From positions 16,654,373-16,718,372 of the forward strand of contig NC_036443.1 in NCBI RefSeq assembly GCF_002775205.1: a stretch of DNA of 64,000 bases. Reading direction: 5' to 3'. How positions within the stretch are numbered: position 1 is the first letter of the stretch; every line of letters starts with the position of its first letter. The notes below the pieces were generated by a model. The model saw nothing but the letters and a program-made list of their open reading frames with translations, did not search any database and had not been told where the DNA came from. A program made the position numbers and the translations under genes. The DNA is from Xiphophorus maculatus. Its lineage: Eukaryota; Chordata; Actinopteri; Cyprinodontiformes; Poeciliidae. Shown piece after piece: positions 34,195 through 45,228 of the stretch.

Positions 34195-35210
34195 CGTGCT
34201 CGCCACCATTTTGGCCAAATGGACATAGCGAGAGAAACTTTTCCTTGAGCCGAGAGTTCAACTCCCTCCTGACCATCCTTTTACTACTCCCTACTTTGTC
34301 TCTTCTTCCTCCTCCCTCCCCATTGCTCCAGCAGGCTCTGGCACACAGGCTCTGATACACAGTCTCTTTGTGGTTGTCTGTGCTGAACAGGTGTCTATTT
34401 GGAGGCTGGCGTTAGGAATGGCAGGCCGTCTTGGTCACGTCTGACCCAAGAGGGTCGACTCAGCTAGACAGCCCCGGTCAGTAAAAGTTAACCGCTGATC
34501 AACCAGTGGAAAATCTCGTTCCTCGCCGCCATTTTGATAGCTAGCACAAAAATAATGACCCTGCACATTATTCCACTGCAAACTTGTGTGCACTGTCTCA
34601 ATGGTACAACTGAGAAGTGGCACCAGACTCAACAACACGTGCATTTGTGCAAACATGCGCTTAGTTTTATCTCTCTGAAATGCAGGGGTGTGGCAGTTCG
34701 CTAAAGGTCGGGTGTTTGTCCTGAAACATTAACTCAGTCGATAACATATAAATATCTATGACACAGTTACAGATGAAGAGAAACATGCAGTAATGAAAAT
34801 GAGTTCAAGTCGATACTGGTATGTCAAAAAGACTGCAAGTTCTTCTTTTTAGCTGTTAACAGTAAAGCAAAAGATCATCTGCTTTCATAATGAAAAAAAT
34901 ATCCTTTATACACAGAGTCATGTCTGTTTGTCTACTTCCTAAAAATAGCCATGAGATTAATGTTTAACTATTAAGAACACCAAGACACGTCAGACACCAG
35001 AATAAGTTAAAAACGTGCAAATACAGATGCACGTTTTTAACGTGCATCAGGAAAAGTTAATTAACAAACAGCTTTTCTATACTTACTTGTAGAACTATAA
35101 CGAAGTATCGACATGCAAAGTTTAGACTGTATTTGAATATCCTATTACCTTACTGTATCTAGGTCTAAATAGGGGTTGGCGTTAAAATGGCGCCTACATG
35201 CCACGTGTAA
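34195..35210 (+). promoter_or_regulatory. YY1-type motifs in the let-7 host region
   Basis: GCCACCATTTTGG (34202-34214), CGCCGCCATTTTG (34524-34536) and AAAATGGCGCC (35184-35194) match the YY1 core (GCCATNTT / AANATGGC). The last is followed by an E-box CACGTG at 35202-35207. Such motifs are common near start sites and enhancers. Activity is inferred only. Confidence 0.35.
35007..35040. repeat. Perfect 12-bp inverted repeat
   Basis: TTAAAAACGTGC (35007-35018) and GCACGTTTTTAA (35029-35040) around a 10-nt loop, followed by another AACGTGCATC. The stem is too short for a microRNA precursor. Confidence 0.85.
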
Positions 35211-37254
35211 ACACGAGCAGACCCTTTCAACATGCCCCTCACAATTCGTGGTTAAGCTGTTGCCAGTTTCTTTTCATCAGGTTTTGCTATTTCACTTTGC
35301 TTTGCAATAATTTAGGCTGCAAACTAATGCTCACAAATGTTAGCTAGCTTATCAATAAAAGAAACACTTTCATCGGGGCAACTGAAATAAGAGGATCATT
35401 TTTAAAAAGTAGTTTGAGAAAAATAGAGAACAAGAGTTACAGTAGAGAGGCAGAAAGAGAGAGGTAGGAGTGGGAGAGCTCTTTCCCCGCCCCTCTCTTA
35501 TCCTCAGATGAACTTATCGTGTTGCCTCATAATGTTTCTGAGCTTTTTTCTCCTAGAGGCAGTCAGGCTAACTTCCTGCATTCAGCCTCAGCTCAGTTGA
35601 TTGGCTGATATCTTGGCTGACCGGCCACAGTTTGCAGCGAGGCAACAGGAAGTTTTTCTTCTCATGCAGGAAGCTGCAGCTGTTTCATCCTGACATACAC
35701 CACTTTGCACTTTTGCACGCTTCTGAAAAAAAAAAAAAAAAAAACAGAAACATGCACGCAAATGCACACACCCGTTTTGAAAAGGAATACCTGCGTATAT
35801 GTGCTTTATATATATCTATATCTATATCTATATCTGTGTGTGTGTATCAAGGCTGCATGTGCATGCATGTTTATAGAATTTGTAAATGCTTTAACATGTA
35901 GGCGTGTAATGACAAGTCAGATAAGCACTGTTAGGCATCAGAAACATTTGAAACCATGGTAACGTCACATCTAAATGGGGGAAAAATTTATAAATTGAAA
36001 ACCCTGAGAGAGGAAAGAAAGTGTAAATGGAGAAGGTTAAAGTATTAAATGTTTTTAAAAGTTCTGATGTGTAAAGGAAGAAATAAACTTTTAAAGTAGC
36101 AGCAAACTGTTGTCAGATGGCATTTATGGTATAATTAGATGCCCATTTATTCTTCATTAGATTTTGGGACATATGCCTTAACCTACTTGAAACATTTTAG
36201 TGTGTATTTACTATATATTTGAATTAACTATCACTAAGCCAAGTTATTAATAGACATTGGCTGAAGTGAGGTTTTCATGGCATAATAGCTTTGTGTAAAA
36301 TACCACAGTTTCATGGTATAAACTCAATGTTTTAAAGCTAAAATATGTCACATCGTAAATTTGAATTATAAATTAAACTCTAATCTGTTCAGTTATGGGT
36401 GGGACCTCTTTAACCCTCACACTTTGACTGTCCATGTTTTTTACATCCATAAACATTTCCAAACCGCCATATTTGTCCACTTTAGCAGCAATGAAAATGT
36501 GGATTAGCCTTCATTCCACCAGACGATTGGCAGGCAACAGACTGTATTACTCTTTGATCCGTACAGAAAAATTGTGTAAAATTTGGTTGTTACCCAACAT
36601 TTTAAACACAATTTTATTTTTGTCAAGCTCAAAGTTGTCTTAAGAAGAGCTATGTAGCTCGTAAACTGCTGTCGGACTGACTAACAATTTTCATTTACAA
36701 AACTGGCATTTTGGGGACTGCTTTGAAAAACAAAATGTAATAGAGTGAGACAGTATGAATAATTTGTAAGCACTGTGATAATGCCAAAACCAATTTACTG
36801 TTAGCCAGGAACAATGCTAATGGTAGTTTCATCTATTAAAAAAAAACAGAAAACAGGAGTATTGTGTACTAGTATAAGAAACAGCTTAGGTTGAAACAGA
36901 CACAAACTAAGCACAATATCAAACTTGGACTGAAATATTTCACACTGATTCCAGACTGTTTAGAGCGCAATTTGTAATCTGAGACATCTTTATTCTGTTT
37001 TGAAGTAAAACATCGATTCTTTATTTCCAAATAAGAAACTTCAATATTTCCTTGTTTTTTTCTTGTTATTCAAATATTATGCTTAGTCTTGTCATCATCA
37101 GCTGGATGTTTCACACACCCTAAGCATTTTTAAGGAGTTTTAAGCATTTTGATATGTTGACTTCAACAAAAAATAGAAAACATACCTGTTGCATTGTTGC
37201 ATTTATTTTGCAGGACATTGTACTTTGCTATTCTGTTTTTTACAGAGTAATTAC

Positions 37255-37545
37255 TCCAACAATAACATTTAGTTCATTTATATAGAAGCCTTCACAACAA
37301 GGTAATATGAAGGCAATTTACCAAAGAAATCCCAGCTTTATAGATGGTAATAAATAGTCAGTTCTATCATTAAAACACATTTAAAGTCACTTATAGACAT
37401 TTAAAATAGATCGGTAATAAAACAGTGCAGGCAAGTTCAGTTTATTATGACAATTGGTAAGACCTTTTGTGTCTCAGGAAACCCAGCCAAAAGTATTGAG
37501 TCTCTGACTTTGCAGCAATCCCTGCTAGGATGCTAGCAGGGTAAT
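37255..37545 (+). repeat. Decayed teleost dispersed repeat
   Basis: Segments TTCATTTATATAGAAGCC, CAATTTACCAAAGAAATCCC, AAGTTCAGTTTATTATGAC and TTGAGTCTCTGACTTTGCAG follow the order of a widespread fish repeat (TTTATATAGCGCC ... TTTACAAAGAAATCC ... GAGTCTCTGACTTGGCAGCA). Class is uncertain. Confidence 0.5.
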
Positions 37546-38679
37546 TCCTCAGGCTGTCTTCATGGCTGTCATAGCTTGTCGACTGTAGCTGTAAACCAGC
37601 GTTTTGATGGGCATCACAACTTTAATTTTAACTATCCATTGATGGTTCAAATTAGCCTTTTGTTCACAGTGAGTGAAAAGTTCATTAGGCATCTTTCAGC
37701 CAGCTATCCAGCAGTGCAGAGCAACTTGTGGCAGGGACAATGGTTTATTATTTCATACTCCATGCAGCTGGAAAAACTCTGAACACTCCAAGTACTTTAA
37801 ATAGGCTGAAAAGTGGGACGGACACTTGAGCTGTAACGTTTTAAAATCATTGTATATCATTTACTGGCGTAAAAAAAGCTCAAGAGATTTAAATATATTG
37901 TCTATAGTTTTAGTAAGCCTGGCACTATTATTGAACTGAAAGCAGAGTTGTGAATACATTTTTGTTGTCACAACTGTTTTATATTTGTAATAATTTTATG
38001 TGCTGTTCCAGTTTTTTGTTTTTTTTCTTTGGTTGCTTGAACTAACACACCACAAAACCGACATGAATCTTTCGTGGTGTTCGGGAAGAACTAAGTGCTT
38101 AACAATATATAATATTTTCCTTGAAAGTCTATAAATGTTCCTCCCTTATGGGAGGTTTTTATCTCTTGCTGATGTCTCCATCCAGCTTTTTCATCTGTAT
38201 AATTATATGTAGTTGTATGCGGAAGAATCTAATAAAATTAGCCAGTAAAGCACTAGCTCCTTAAATGCATTCAGATGAGGCAACTGGCCTGTTTGTTTTT
38301 GTGTAAGCAAATGCATATGGCCTTACACCCATGTATGTACATACACATATGAGCCTGAGTTGTGTGAGTGTTTAGCCGGGTTGATGAGGATATAAAGAAC
38401 ATCAAAGCGGGCACCATGCCAGGTAGCATGGAGGAGGCTTAGAGCACGCATCCTTCGTTCTTAAGTGTAGGAGTGAGTGAGGCCTTCTTTGGAAGGGTAG
38501 GAAGATTAAATATGCTGGTTTGACAAATTCTCTGTAGCATTTTTTAAAAAATAGAAGATCAGAGGACCTGGCTGGTGTGAAACAAGACATCCGTATGCAT
38601 TTCTATAACAGAGAGATTTCTTCATCCTTCCATCTATTGTGTGACATGCTTCCTCTGCCAACACCAGCTCCCCCACTGA

Positions 38680-38960
38680 GCCTCCTCCTCCTCCTCTTTT
38701 TCCTTTTTTTTTTTTTGCCCACCACCTCCTTACTCCTTATTGAAATTCTGCCTGGCAAAGAGACGCTGCCCATTCTTGGCACAAAGCTCAGAGAGAGAGA
38801 GAGAGAGAGGGATGGAGAGAGGCAGAGAGTGGGAAGGAAAAAACACACACACAAGAATCTGCACCAATCGTTGGGTCCCCCCCCTTCTTTCTCCTCCTCC
38901 TCCTCCTCCTCCTCCTCCTCCTCCTCCTCCTCCTCCTCCTCCTTCTCCTCCTCCTCCTCA
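38680..38960 (+). repeat. Simple-repeat cluster with (CTC)n
   Basis: A CTCCTCCTC run (about 38890-38957) is preceded by (GA)n at 38791-38808, a (CA)n short run and a T-run. ORFs across it (poly-Ser, poly-Pro, poly-Glu, poly-Arg) are artefacts of the triplet repeat. Confidence 0.9.
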
Positions 38961-40829
38961 GTGGCGTCTCTGTGCCAAGCATTCATCCCGTGTCGTGGAC
39001 GAAGGGACCAGGCAAGTCAGTAGGTATTTCCTTGCCTCTGCTTCCTGTAATAATCCGCTCCAAATTTGAGGAGTTTTCTTGGCAGCTGAATATTCTGCGA
39101 GTACGTTTTTTTTTTGTTGTTTTTTTGAGAGAGAGAGAGGTGGTTACTAATTCATTTGTATATTAGTTGAGGAGTAAATCTTAACAAATCCTGCCTCCAG
39201 GGGGGTGAGAGTAAGCTAAGGCCTTTTGTTACCATGATATTTACTGAATTTTGCATGTATTTCTTTTGAAGAGACATTTTTTTTAAAACTGTGTTTGGAC
39301 AGAAGGAATAATTCTAATTGAATCTTCGAGTTTGTATAATGTGCAGATAAACAGAGGTAATTTCGTTTAGTACCAATTGTAACAGCACACATTTTTAATT
39401 ATGAAATAAAAAGAAAGAAAGGGACGAAATGACTTGCAACAAGAGCTTTACAGAAATCTTTTACCAGGATTTTATTTCTGTTCTATCAGATTGTCATAAC
39501 TTACAAGCAAAGCTTTAATCTTTTTTACTCAAAAAGCAATTTGTTGACTTTGAAGATATGGAAAGCTATCTGCTGAGAAGATCCTAAGAGAAACGAATAA
39601 GAGTTGTAAGTCATGCAGCTTTAAAAAAAAACAAAAAAAAACTTGTATCTGTCATCCAAAGACAAATGATTGCACTGAAACAGGAAATTGTCTGCAGAAA
39701 AACATTTCATTCTGTCACAGCAGAGTGCTGATATCAGAGGGCAAGGGGGCAAAGATTCATGGTCCTTGACTCACTCCTAATGCAAGCTTGAAGACTTGTA
39801 GCTTTTATTCTGCAGCAACAGATGCAAAGACAGTCAGATGGACAGATGAGAGTTATACATTTCGTCCCTCTCTCTTGTCTGAGACCCTGCCCAGCTGCCC
39901 AGTCGGGCTTTAGGGGGGCATTTATTCTGTAGCTGCTGACAGAAAATGATTTGCCTCAGCTGAGCTGGGCATGCCCTCCTTTTCTTATGTAGCTTAGAAA
40001 CTGTTTGTAGTCTCAGAAGAGCTCGCGTGACAGACAGGCTCTGGCCTTTACTTACCTTCTAGCCTTTCCCTTTCTAGAATGGGACAGCAATTATTGGCAG
40101 TTTAACCCACAAGCATTTAATGTTTAGAATCAATTTATTTGACTAATTTTCCCCAAATAATCAGTTTGAGTTCCTCTCCAAGCCGTCTAGTCAGGGGGAT
40201 CGTTCTTGGCAAGCAAACGCAGTTCATAGATCTTCTACTAGCTCTTTTGCAGAGGTGGGCATCATGCCAGTTCCCTCACCACCACCCCCTCCACCCTGCC
40301 CCATTTTTTTCCCCTGTCTGGTCTTCTGTGATCAGGCTAGTGGGGTTTACAGCATACTAACTGCAAACTAGTCTGGACCCAAGTCTCAGGGGTTGCGGCT
40401 GTATGCTAATTTATGCAAGCGGTGCACCTTCTAACCCATTCTGTGTCTTCTGAGGCCCCCCGGCCTGGCATTTAGTCTGGTGCTTATTAACTCTTCAGTT
40501 GCTGCCGTTTGAATCTGTTGGCATGCTCCGACCCCGATCTTAGCCGAACGCGCCACATGTGAGCACTCCCTTCTCTATGAACTGTCCAGCTGTCTAACAA
40601 GAAATAGTTTCCTCTGCCTCAATATTGGTGATTGAGCGTGTCGTCTGGGTCGGTTGGCTTCGGCTCACTGCTTGGCACAAGATTCGTCCTCTGTAACTTG
40701 TGATAGAACAGCTGTTCTCTCTTAATTGTGAGGATTGCAGGCTCAGGAATGAAAAGGGAGAAGAAAAAAACAAAACAAAAAAACAAAAACGACACGCAAA
40801 GTGGATCTCGTAATGTTTTTAAGCAGACC

Positions 40830-40866
40830 TAAAATGGCCGAAGCCTTGCAGGACGCCATTTTGTGT
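40830..40866 (+). promoter_or_regulatory. Paired YY1-type motifs 0.75 kb upstream of let-7e
   Basis: AAAATGGCCG (40831-40840) and CGCCATTTTG (40854-40863) form an inverted pair of YY1-like sites. The flanking ACGCAAAGTGGATC and TGTGTTTCCTCG show nothing more. It could be an internal promoter or enhancer for the let-7 pair. Confidence 0.3.
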
Positions 40867-41597
40867 TTCCTCGTTGTGTTTTGGGGGGCAGAATCCCAGC
40901 TTTGTATTCAATCAGAGACAGCTGGTGGAAGCCGTTTTTTGCAGGCATCTGTGTGTGCGTACCTCCGCCTGACAAGCAGCAGCCACTCCAACGCAGGGAT
41001 AGCCCCGCTGGAATGAGCTCAGTTTTTGGCAAAACCGGAGAAGGATTCCTGGCAGAGAATCGAACAACTCTCTCTCTTTTTCTTTCCTCGTTCGATCACA
41101 TGGCAGAGTCTCAGGAAGCTTGTGAGTTGTTTGCTGAGATTTTGCACACTAGCGGTTACTTTCGCATGTCCATCTACCATTAAATTAGTTATCCGTGATT
41201 TATTCTGTTGGGAACAATGCTACAAATTTCTCTTCAGCAACAAAAACGCTACACCGATCAGTAAGAACATGTGGTGCTCCTTTGGCCGTCTTTGGTTTGT
41301 AGTGATTATCGTTTTCTCAGTTTGCGGCTGTCGAAAACTTATCATGAAGCATCAAGAGCTCCGAGAACCTGATATTTTCAAAGAAACTGCTTTAGGAACC
41401 GCCAAGAAATTAGTTTCACTCTGTTCCACAAAGAATTGTCTGTCAACATTTCATTGAAGATGAACATTTGTTGAAGTCACATCCAGTATCATTTTCAAAA
41501 ATTATTTAATTAACATTCTCTGTCTCTTTTTTTTTTTCTATATCCTTGCAGGAGAGTGACATTTGTGGATCTTTGGTGTGGATGCAGCATAGATTGT

Positions 41598-41691
41598 GTC
41601 CTTGGGGCTGAGGTAGTAGATTGAATAGTTGTGGGGTTCTTTAACCTCTTTTTCAGATAACTATGCAATCTACTGTCTTTCCCAAGGAGAC
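41598..41691 (+). ncRNA. let-7e: let-7e precursor microRNA
   Basis: The 5p arm TGAGGTAGTAGATTGAATAG plus TT at 41609-41630 equals fish let-7e; seed GAGGTAG is intact. The 3p arm CTATGCAATCTACTGTCTTT at 41661-41680 pairs with it, and the base TCCTTGGG...CCCAAGGA closes the hairpin. let-7 represses lin-28, ras and hmga2-type targets and drives differentiation. It sits 58 nt after a strong splice acceptor (41551), hence probably exonic in its host. The G in the 3p arm (CTATGCAA rather than CTATACAA) pairs with the T of 5p by wobble or shifts one pair. Confidence 0.95.
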
Positions 41692-41842
41692 AGCTGAGCC
41701 AACCAGTCGTCAACTATCGTCTAAAGATGGACAATGCTGTTGCCTTGTCAAAATGCATGCAGTAATTGATTTAATATATATATAGAGGGTTATTTTTATT
41801 ACTTCCTCAATCAGTTTATGTGCAGTGTGTTTGACTTGGGTT

Positions 41843-41936
41843 CTGTCAGGGTGAGGTAGTAGGTTGTATAGTTTGGTAGGTGGGACTGCACCCTGCTGAG
41901 GTGATAACTATACAGTCTATTGCCTTCCCTGAGGAG
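41843..41936 (+). ncRNA. let-7a: let-7a precursor microRNA
   Basis: The 5p arm TGAGGTAGTAGGTTGTATAG plus TT at 41852-41873 is exact let-7a. The 3p arm CTATACAGTCTATTGCCTTC (41908-41927) pairs with it, and TCAGGG...CCCTGA closes the stem. Its mature 5' end lies 243 nt after that of let-7e on the same strand, so both probably come from one primary transcript. The 3p arm (TTGCCTTCCCTGAGG) is closer to let-7b/c-type arms than to let-7a-type ACTGTCTTTCC arms. Confidence 0.95.
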
Positions 41937-42100
41937 TCCACTGAACAGTTCAACACAATCTCTTTGCAGGAATGTTTTATTTATTTATTTTTTTCCAGAC
42001 AACATAAAGAATAGGTAAATGTCTTACAGGAGGATTTATATGTATTTTATAGCTTTTTTTGTGGACAAAAGTTGTTACATGCTTTAAATATGTACATCTC

Positions 42101-42106
42101 AATAAA
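42101..42106 (+). terminator. Candidate polyadenylation signal of the let-7 host
   Basis: AATAAA about 170 bp after the let-7a hairpin on the plus strand, followed by a T-rich/GT-containing stretch. It is the first canonical signal after the hairpins. Not verified. Confidence 0.3.
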
Positions 42107-42419
42107 ACTAGTCTTCTCAAATCAGTTGTCCAGAAGTCACAGAAGCTAAGAAGTTAGTTATTTTTACTCCCTCACATCAACAGGCGCGCACACACCAGCT
42201 CTGATTCTATCTGAACAACAATCATTGAGTTTGTTGATGTATGGTGCCCTCTAGTGGAGCGTTAATAAATTGCTGTAACTAACATAAAGCCGTGTTTAAA
42301 TGTAATAACATCAGAAATCATTAATGCTGTACAATGATGGAATAATGTATTTGATTGATGAAATACCACAAACAAGCCCTTTTTTCTGGTTCTGCAAACA
42401 CACATTTACATTTCTTAAA

Positions 42420-45225
42420 CTAGTCGCTTGTTATAGCTTGCTGAATTGATTCATTTCTGGTAAAACAATTGAGCTTCAATGTGAGATGCTTCCATATTTG
42501 ACAGTAGGCCTTCTGGATCTTGGGGATGCGACAAGCGTAGACCACTGGGTTGACTGCTGAGTTGGCGTGAGACAGAAGGATACCTGCAGGACGATCGGTT
42601 TGTTACTGAATCAGTAAATTTCTGCAATACATAAGGCTGGAAGAATATTTTGGAACTACAGTTGGTGAGTTTGGTCCATAAACAGGGTCATTCACATAAA
42701 AAACTGATTGTTGATGGTCTACATTTATTTATTTAATAACTAAGTTGATATTATTGATGACAAATATAAATGATTTAATAGCTATGCTTCTAGAACTGCT
42801 ACATTATAGAGGAAACAACTTCTAGGATTTCTAAAAACAAACATTGGATGCACAGCCTTAAACCAATTTTTATTTTCTCAAATCTTCACAGGGTCAAAGG
42901 TTTAGGTACAGGCACAAATATGTTTCCACAATTTCTCTAATATTTGTTTTAACCTCACATGACTGAATACTTCTTGTGGCCAGCGACAAACACATGACAT
43001 GTTTCTGGCTGGATATTTGACCACTATTCTTGGCAGGATTGTAAGTCATTTAAACAGTTGATTTTCTACTGTGGACCTGATTTAAACATACACAGGAGTC
43101 TTTAAATAGAGTTGAGAGGCTTTGGGAATCCTAATCTTAGCCTGCTGTGTCCATTCCAGAGTCATTTATCGTATTTTCGGGGGTTCATTGTCCTGTTGAA
43201 AGCCTACTTGTGTCCCATATTTCAATATTCTTGCTGCTTTTTGAGGTAATGTTAGTCCTCTTTTATTGCTATTTCACACACTTTGATGCATTAACAAAAC
43301 AATCCCACAACATGATGCAACCACCACTGTACCTGTTTGCAGATGGCACATTATTTCTTAGGTTTGATCACCTCAGCTTGACTCTTTCAAGCATACAGTA
43401 TGTCCCTGTGGTCAAGCAGCTCAATCTTTGCCTTATTTGACCATAATACCTTTCTTCCGAATAATATTTACCATTCACTAATATCATATTCGCATCGAGT
43501 TATGCTCATCAGTGGACACTAAGAGATTTTGCCAATATAAAAACTATTCTCCTTGTTAGGTCTTTACTGAGTTGCTTGGACTTTGACATTCTTTAAACTG
43601 TGTTGAGTATTGTCAAACAAATACTGTATTTTTATACTGGCAAATGGAAACTTAATGCCTGAAATCAATCCTGGTCAATAACTGGTCCTTGTAAAGTTAA
43701 AAGACATTAAAGACATTCAGTGAAACATAATAAAAGACCAAAAATGTATGTAAAGAACTAGAACCAAACATGTAGAATCAGGATTCAGTAATTATGCTCC
43801 TCTAATCTGGAACTAACTTCCAGAAAACAGCAAAAATCATGAGAGTTCCTTTAAAGCAAAGGCTGAACCCCATTTGTTCAGAGTTGCTTTTGATTAATCA
43901 TAACTGGAGCCTCATTAGTTTTACGCTGGATTGTAAATTCTCTTTATTTTGCCACTGCAATGTATTAAGTTTTGTTTCTATTATGTAAAGCACTTTGGGT
44001 TGCCTTGATGCTGAAATGTTCTGTACATGATGATAATAATGTTAATTAACGATGATATGTTTAAGTCTACTGAAATAATTTGCAGCCTCTGTGGATCACA
44101 CGAAAGCCACAATAAACGTTAACTTGCAGAACCGATATTGTTCTTATAAAATCAGCAATATAACTGACAGCTTCAACAAAATAAATTACGAAACCCAAAA
44201 TTAATGTGACGTTAGATTTTTGCATGTAAATTTCCCTAAGACACTTGCTGTCTGGAGCTGTAAGCAATCAACTTGTTGTATATGTGGAGACATTTTAACA
44301 TCTGTGCAAGGAATAGGAAAACAACTCTGACCTACCTGTATAAAGTGTTCCCTGGGTCACTGCTTGAGGTCCCCAGAGGAACAGAAGACAGTTCATGAGG
44401 TGCAGAGGGATCCAGCAGAATGCAAATAATGTGAGAACCAGAGCAAGTGAGCAGGCCAGCTTCTTCTCCCTGAGCAGCAAGGCCTGTGCTTGAGGGCAGC
44501 TGTTCTTCAGACGTTTGTGCAGGCTCCAGAAGATGATGATGTACAGAAGTGTCATGACCAATAGAGGGGCCATGATACAGCCGAGAAAGTTGAAATAAAC
44601 CATAAAGGGCAGTGAGATAACTGAGAGGAAGGTGCATTGGGAAGAGCTAGGCAAGGTAGAAGATGTGTTGGTGGAATAATGGCCAGCGGCAGAGAGATTG
44701 TGCCATCCAAGCAGAGGGGTGAATCCCAGTAGAAAAGACAGTATCCAACAGATGGACATGGCCAACAGTGTGCGCCTCTGAGTGACGATGGCTTTGTATC
44801 TGAAAAGAGAGAGAAAAAATAAAAGGAGACAATGAGAAAATTATTCCGGCAATTCTTATAAAGTTGTGAGACGGAGGTCGCCTTTACCTGAAAGGCATGT
44901 GCAGCCGCAGGTATCGGTCAATGGCAATAGCCAGCAGTGAGAGGACGGAGGCCTCTGTCAGCACAAGTATGACGCAGCTGAGGAACAAGCACTGGTGAGA
45001 GGTCAAATTCACCCAGCCATCCAGCAGTACAGCTAGAGGCACGGCAGCTGCACCCACCAAAAAGTCAGCAACAGCCAAGGACACCAAGAAGCAGAAAGTC
45101 GGCTCCCGGAAGCAATCGTGGATACCAACAGCCACCGCACACACCACCAGCACGTTCCCAAGGCAACATGCCACAGCAATGAGCACTTCCAGCACTGTGT
45201 AAGTTACCCAAGCCCAATCAGCCAT
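42420..45225 (-). CDS. Adenosine-receptor-like class A GPCR (A1/A3 group)
   Basis: Seven-transmembrane receptor for extracellular adenosine by family. Exons 45225-44888, 44799-44336 and 42583-42420 join in frame to 966 nt (321 aa plus stop), the usual size of A1 and A3 receptors (about 320 aa). The ATG at 45225 gives [14 protein letters not shown]. Visible motifs: GNVLVVCAV (TM1), SLAVAD (TM2), [14 protein letters not shown] (DRY, end of TM3), [16 protein letters not shown] (TM4), FMVYFNFLG (TM5), [13 protein letters not shown] (TM6), [16 protein letters not shown] (TM7 NPxxY). The tail is short and ends in ITSD. TM1-TM4 read most like A1, TM7 like A3 and A2B, so no subtype symbol is given. 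The first intron, after the DRY helix at MPFR, is the family's usual position; the second, at the start of TM7, is not. 3'-to-3' neighbour of the let-7 unit. Confidence 0.88.
42960..43510 (-). pseudogene. Decayed Tc1/mariner transposase fragment
   Basis: On the minus strand TTTCAACAGGACAATGAACC (forward about 43182-43201) reads FQQDNE, the Tc1 transposase QQDNDP motif around the second catalytic Asp. No frame is open for long. It lies in the second intron of the adenosine-receptor-like gene, antisense relations permitting no expression role. Confidence 0.5.
43785..44045 (+). repeat. L2-like LINE 3' end
   Basis: GATTCAGTAATTATGCTCCT, CTAATCTGGAACTAACTTCC and TGTAAAGCACTTTGGGTTGC form the recognisable 3' part of a teleost L2/Rex1-like element. 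It is closely related to the fragment at 22975-23160 and shares the TATGCTCC(T)CTAATCTGGAA core. Confidence 0.5.
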
Positions 45226-45228
45226 CAC

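Larger units (their letters stand above)
30400..42106 (+). ncRNA. Putative let-7 host transcript (long noncoding RNA)
   Basis: Inferred from splice-like signals, not from transcripts. Candidates on the plus strand are a first-exon donor GCTAG|GTAAGT at 30505; exons starting at 31900 (TTTCTGGCAG), 33535-33708 (CTCTTGGCAG ... GCAA|GTAAGG) and 33811-34025 (TTGGTTACAG ... CTCAG|GTATTT); and a terminal exon after TATCCTTGCAG at 41551. Both let-7 hairpins lie in the last one and an AATAAA follows at 42101-42106. No conserved ORF spans these pieces. Mammalian let-7 clusters also come from long noncoding hosts. Confidence 0.35.

Noticed and set aside
33322..34248. Overlapping ORFs of 120-160 codons on both strands
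   Set aside because: Low-complexity, GC/pyrimidine-rich composition and no recognised domain; they coincide with candidate noncoding exons of the let-7 host.
38577..39069. Several long ORFs (poly-Ser, poly-Pro, poly-Glu, poly-Arg) on both strands
   Set aside because: They are all readings of one (CTC)n triplet repeat that keeps every frame open; no non-repeat domain.
45226..45228. Start one codon earlier for the adenosine-receptor-like gene
   Set aside because: The codon is GTG; ATG follows directly at 45225.
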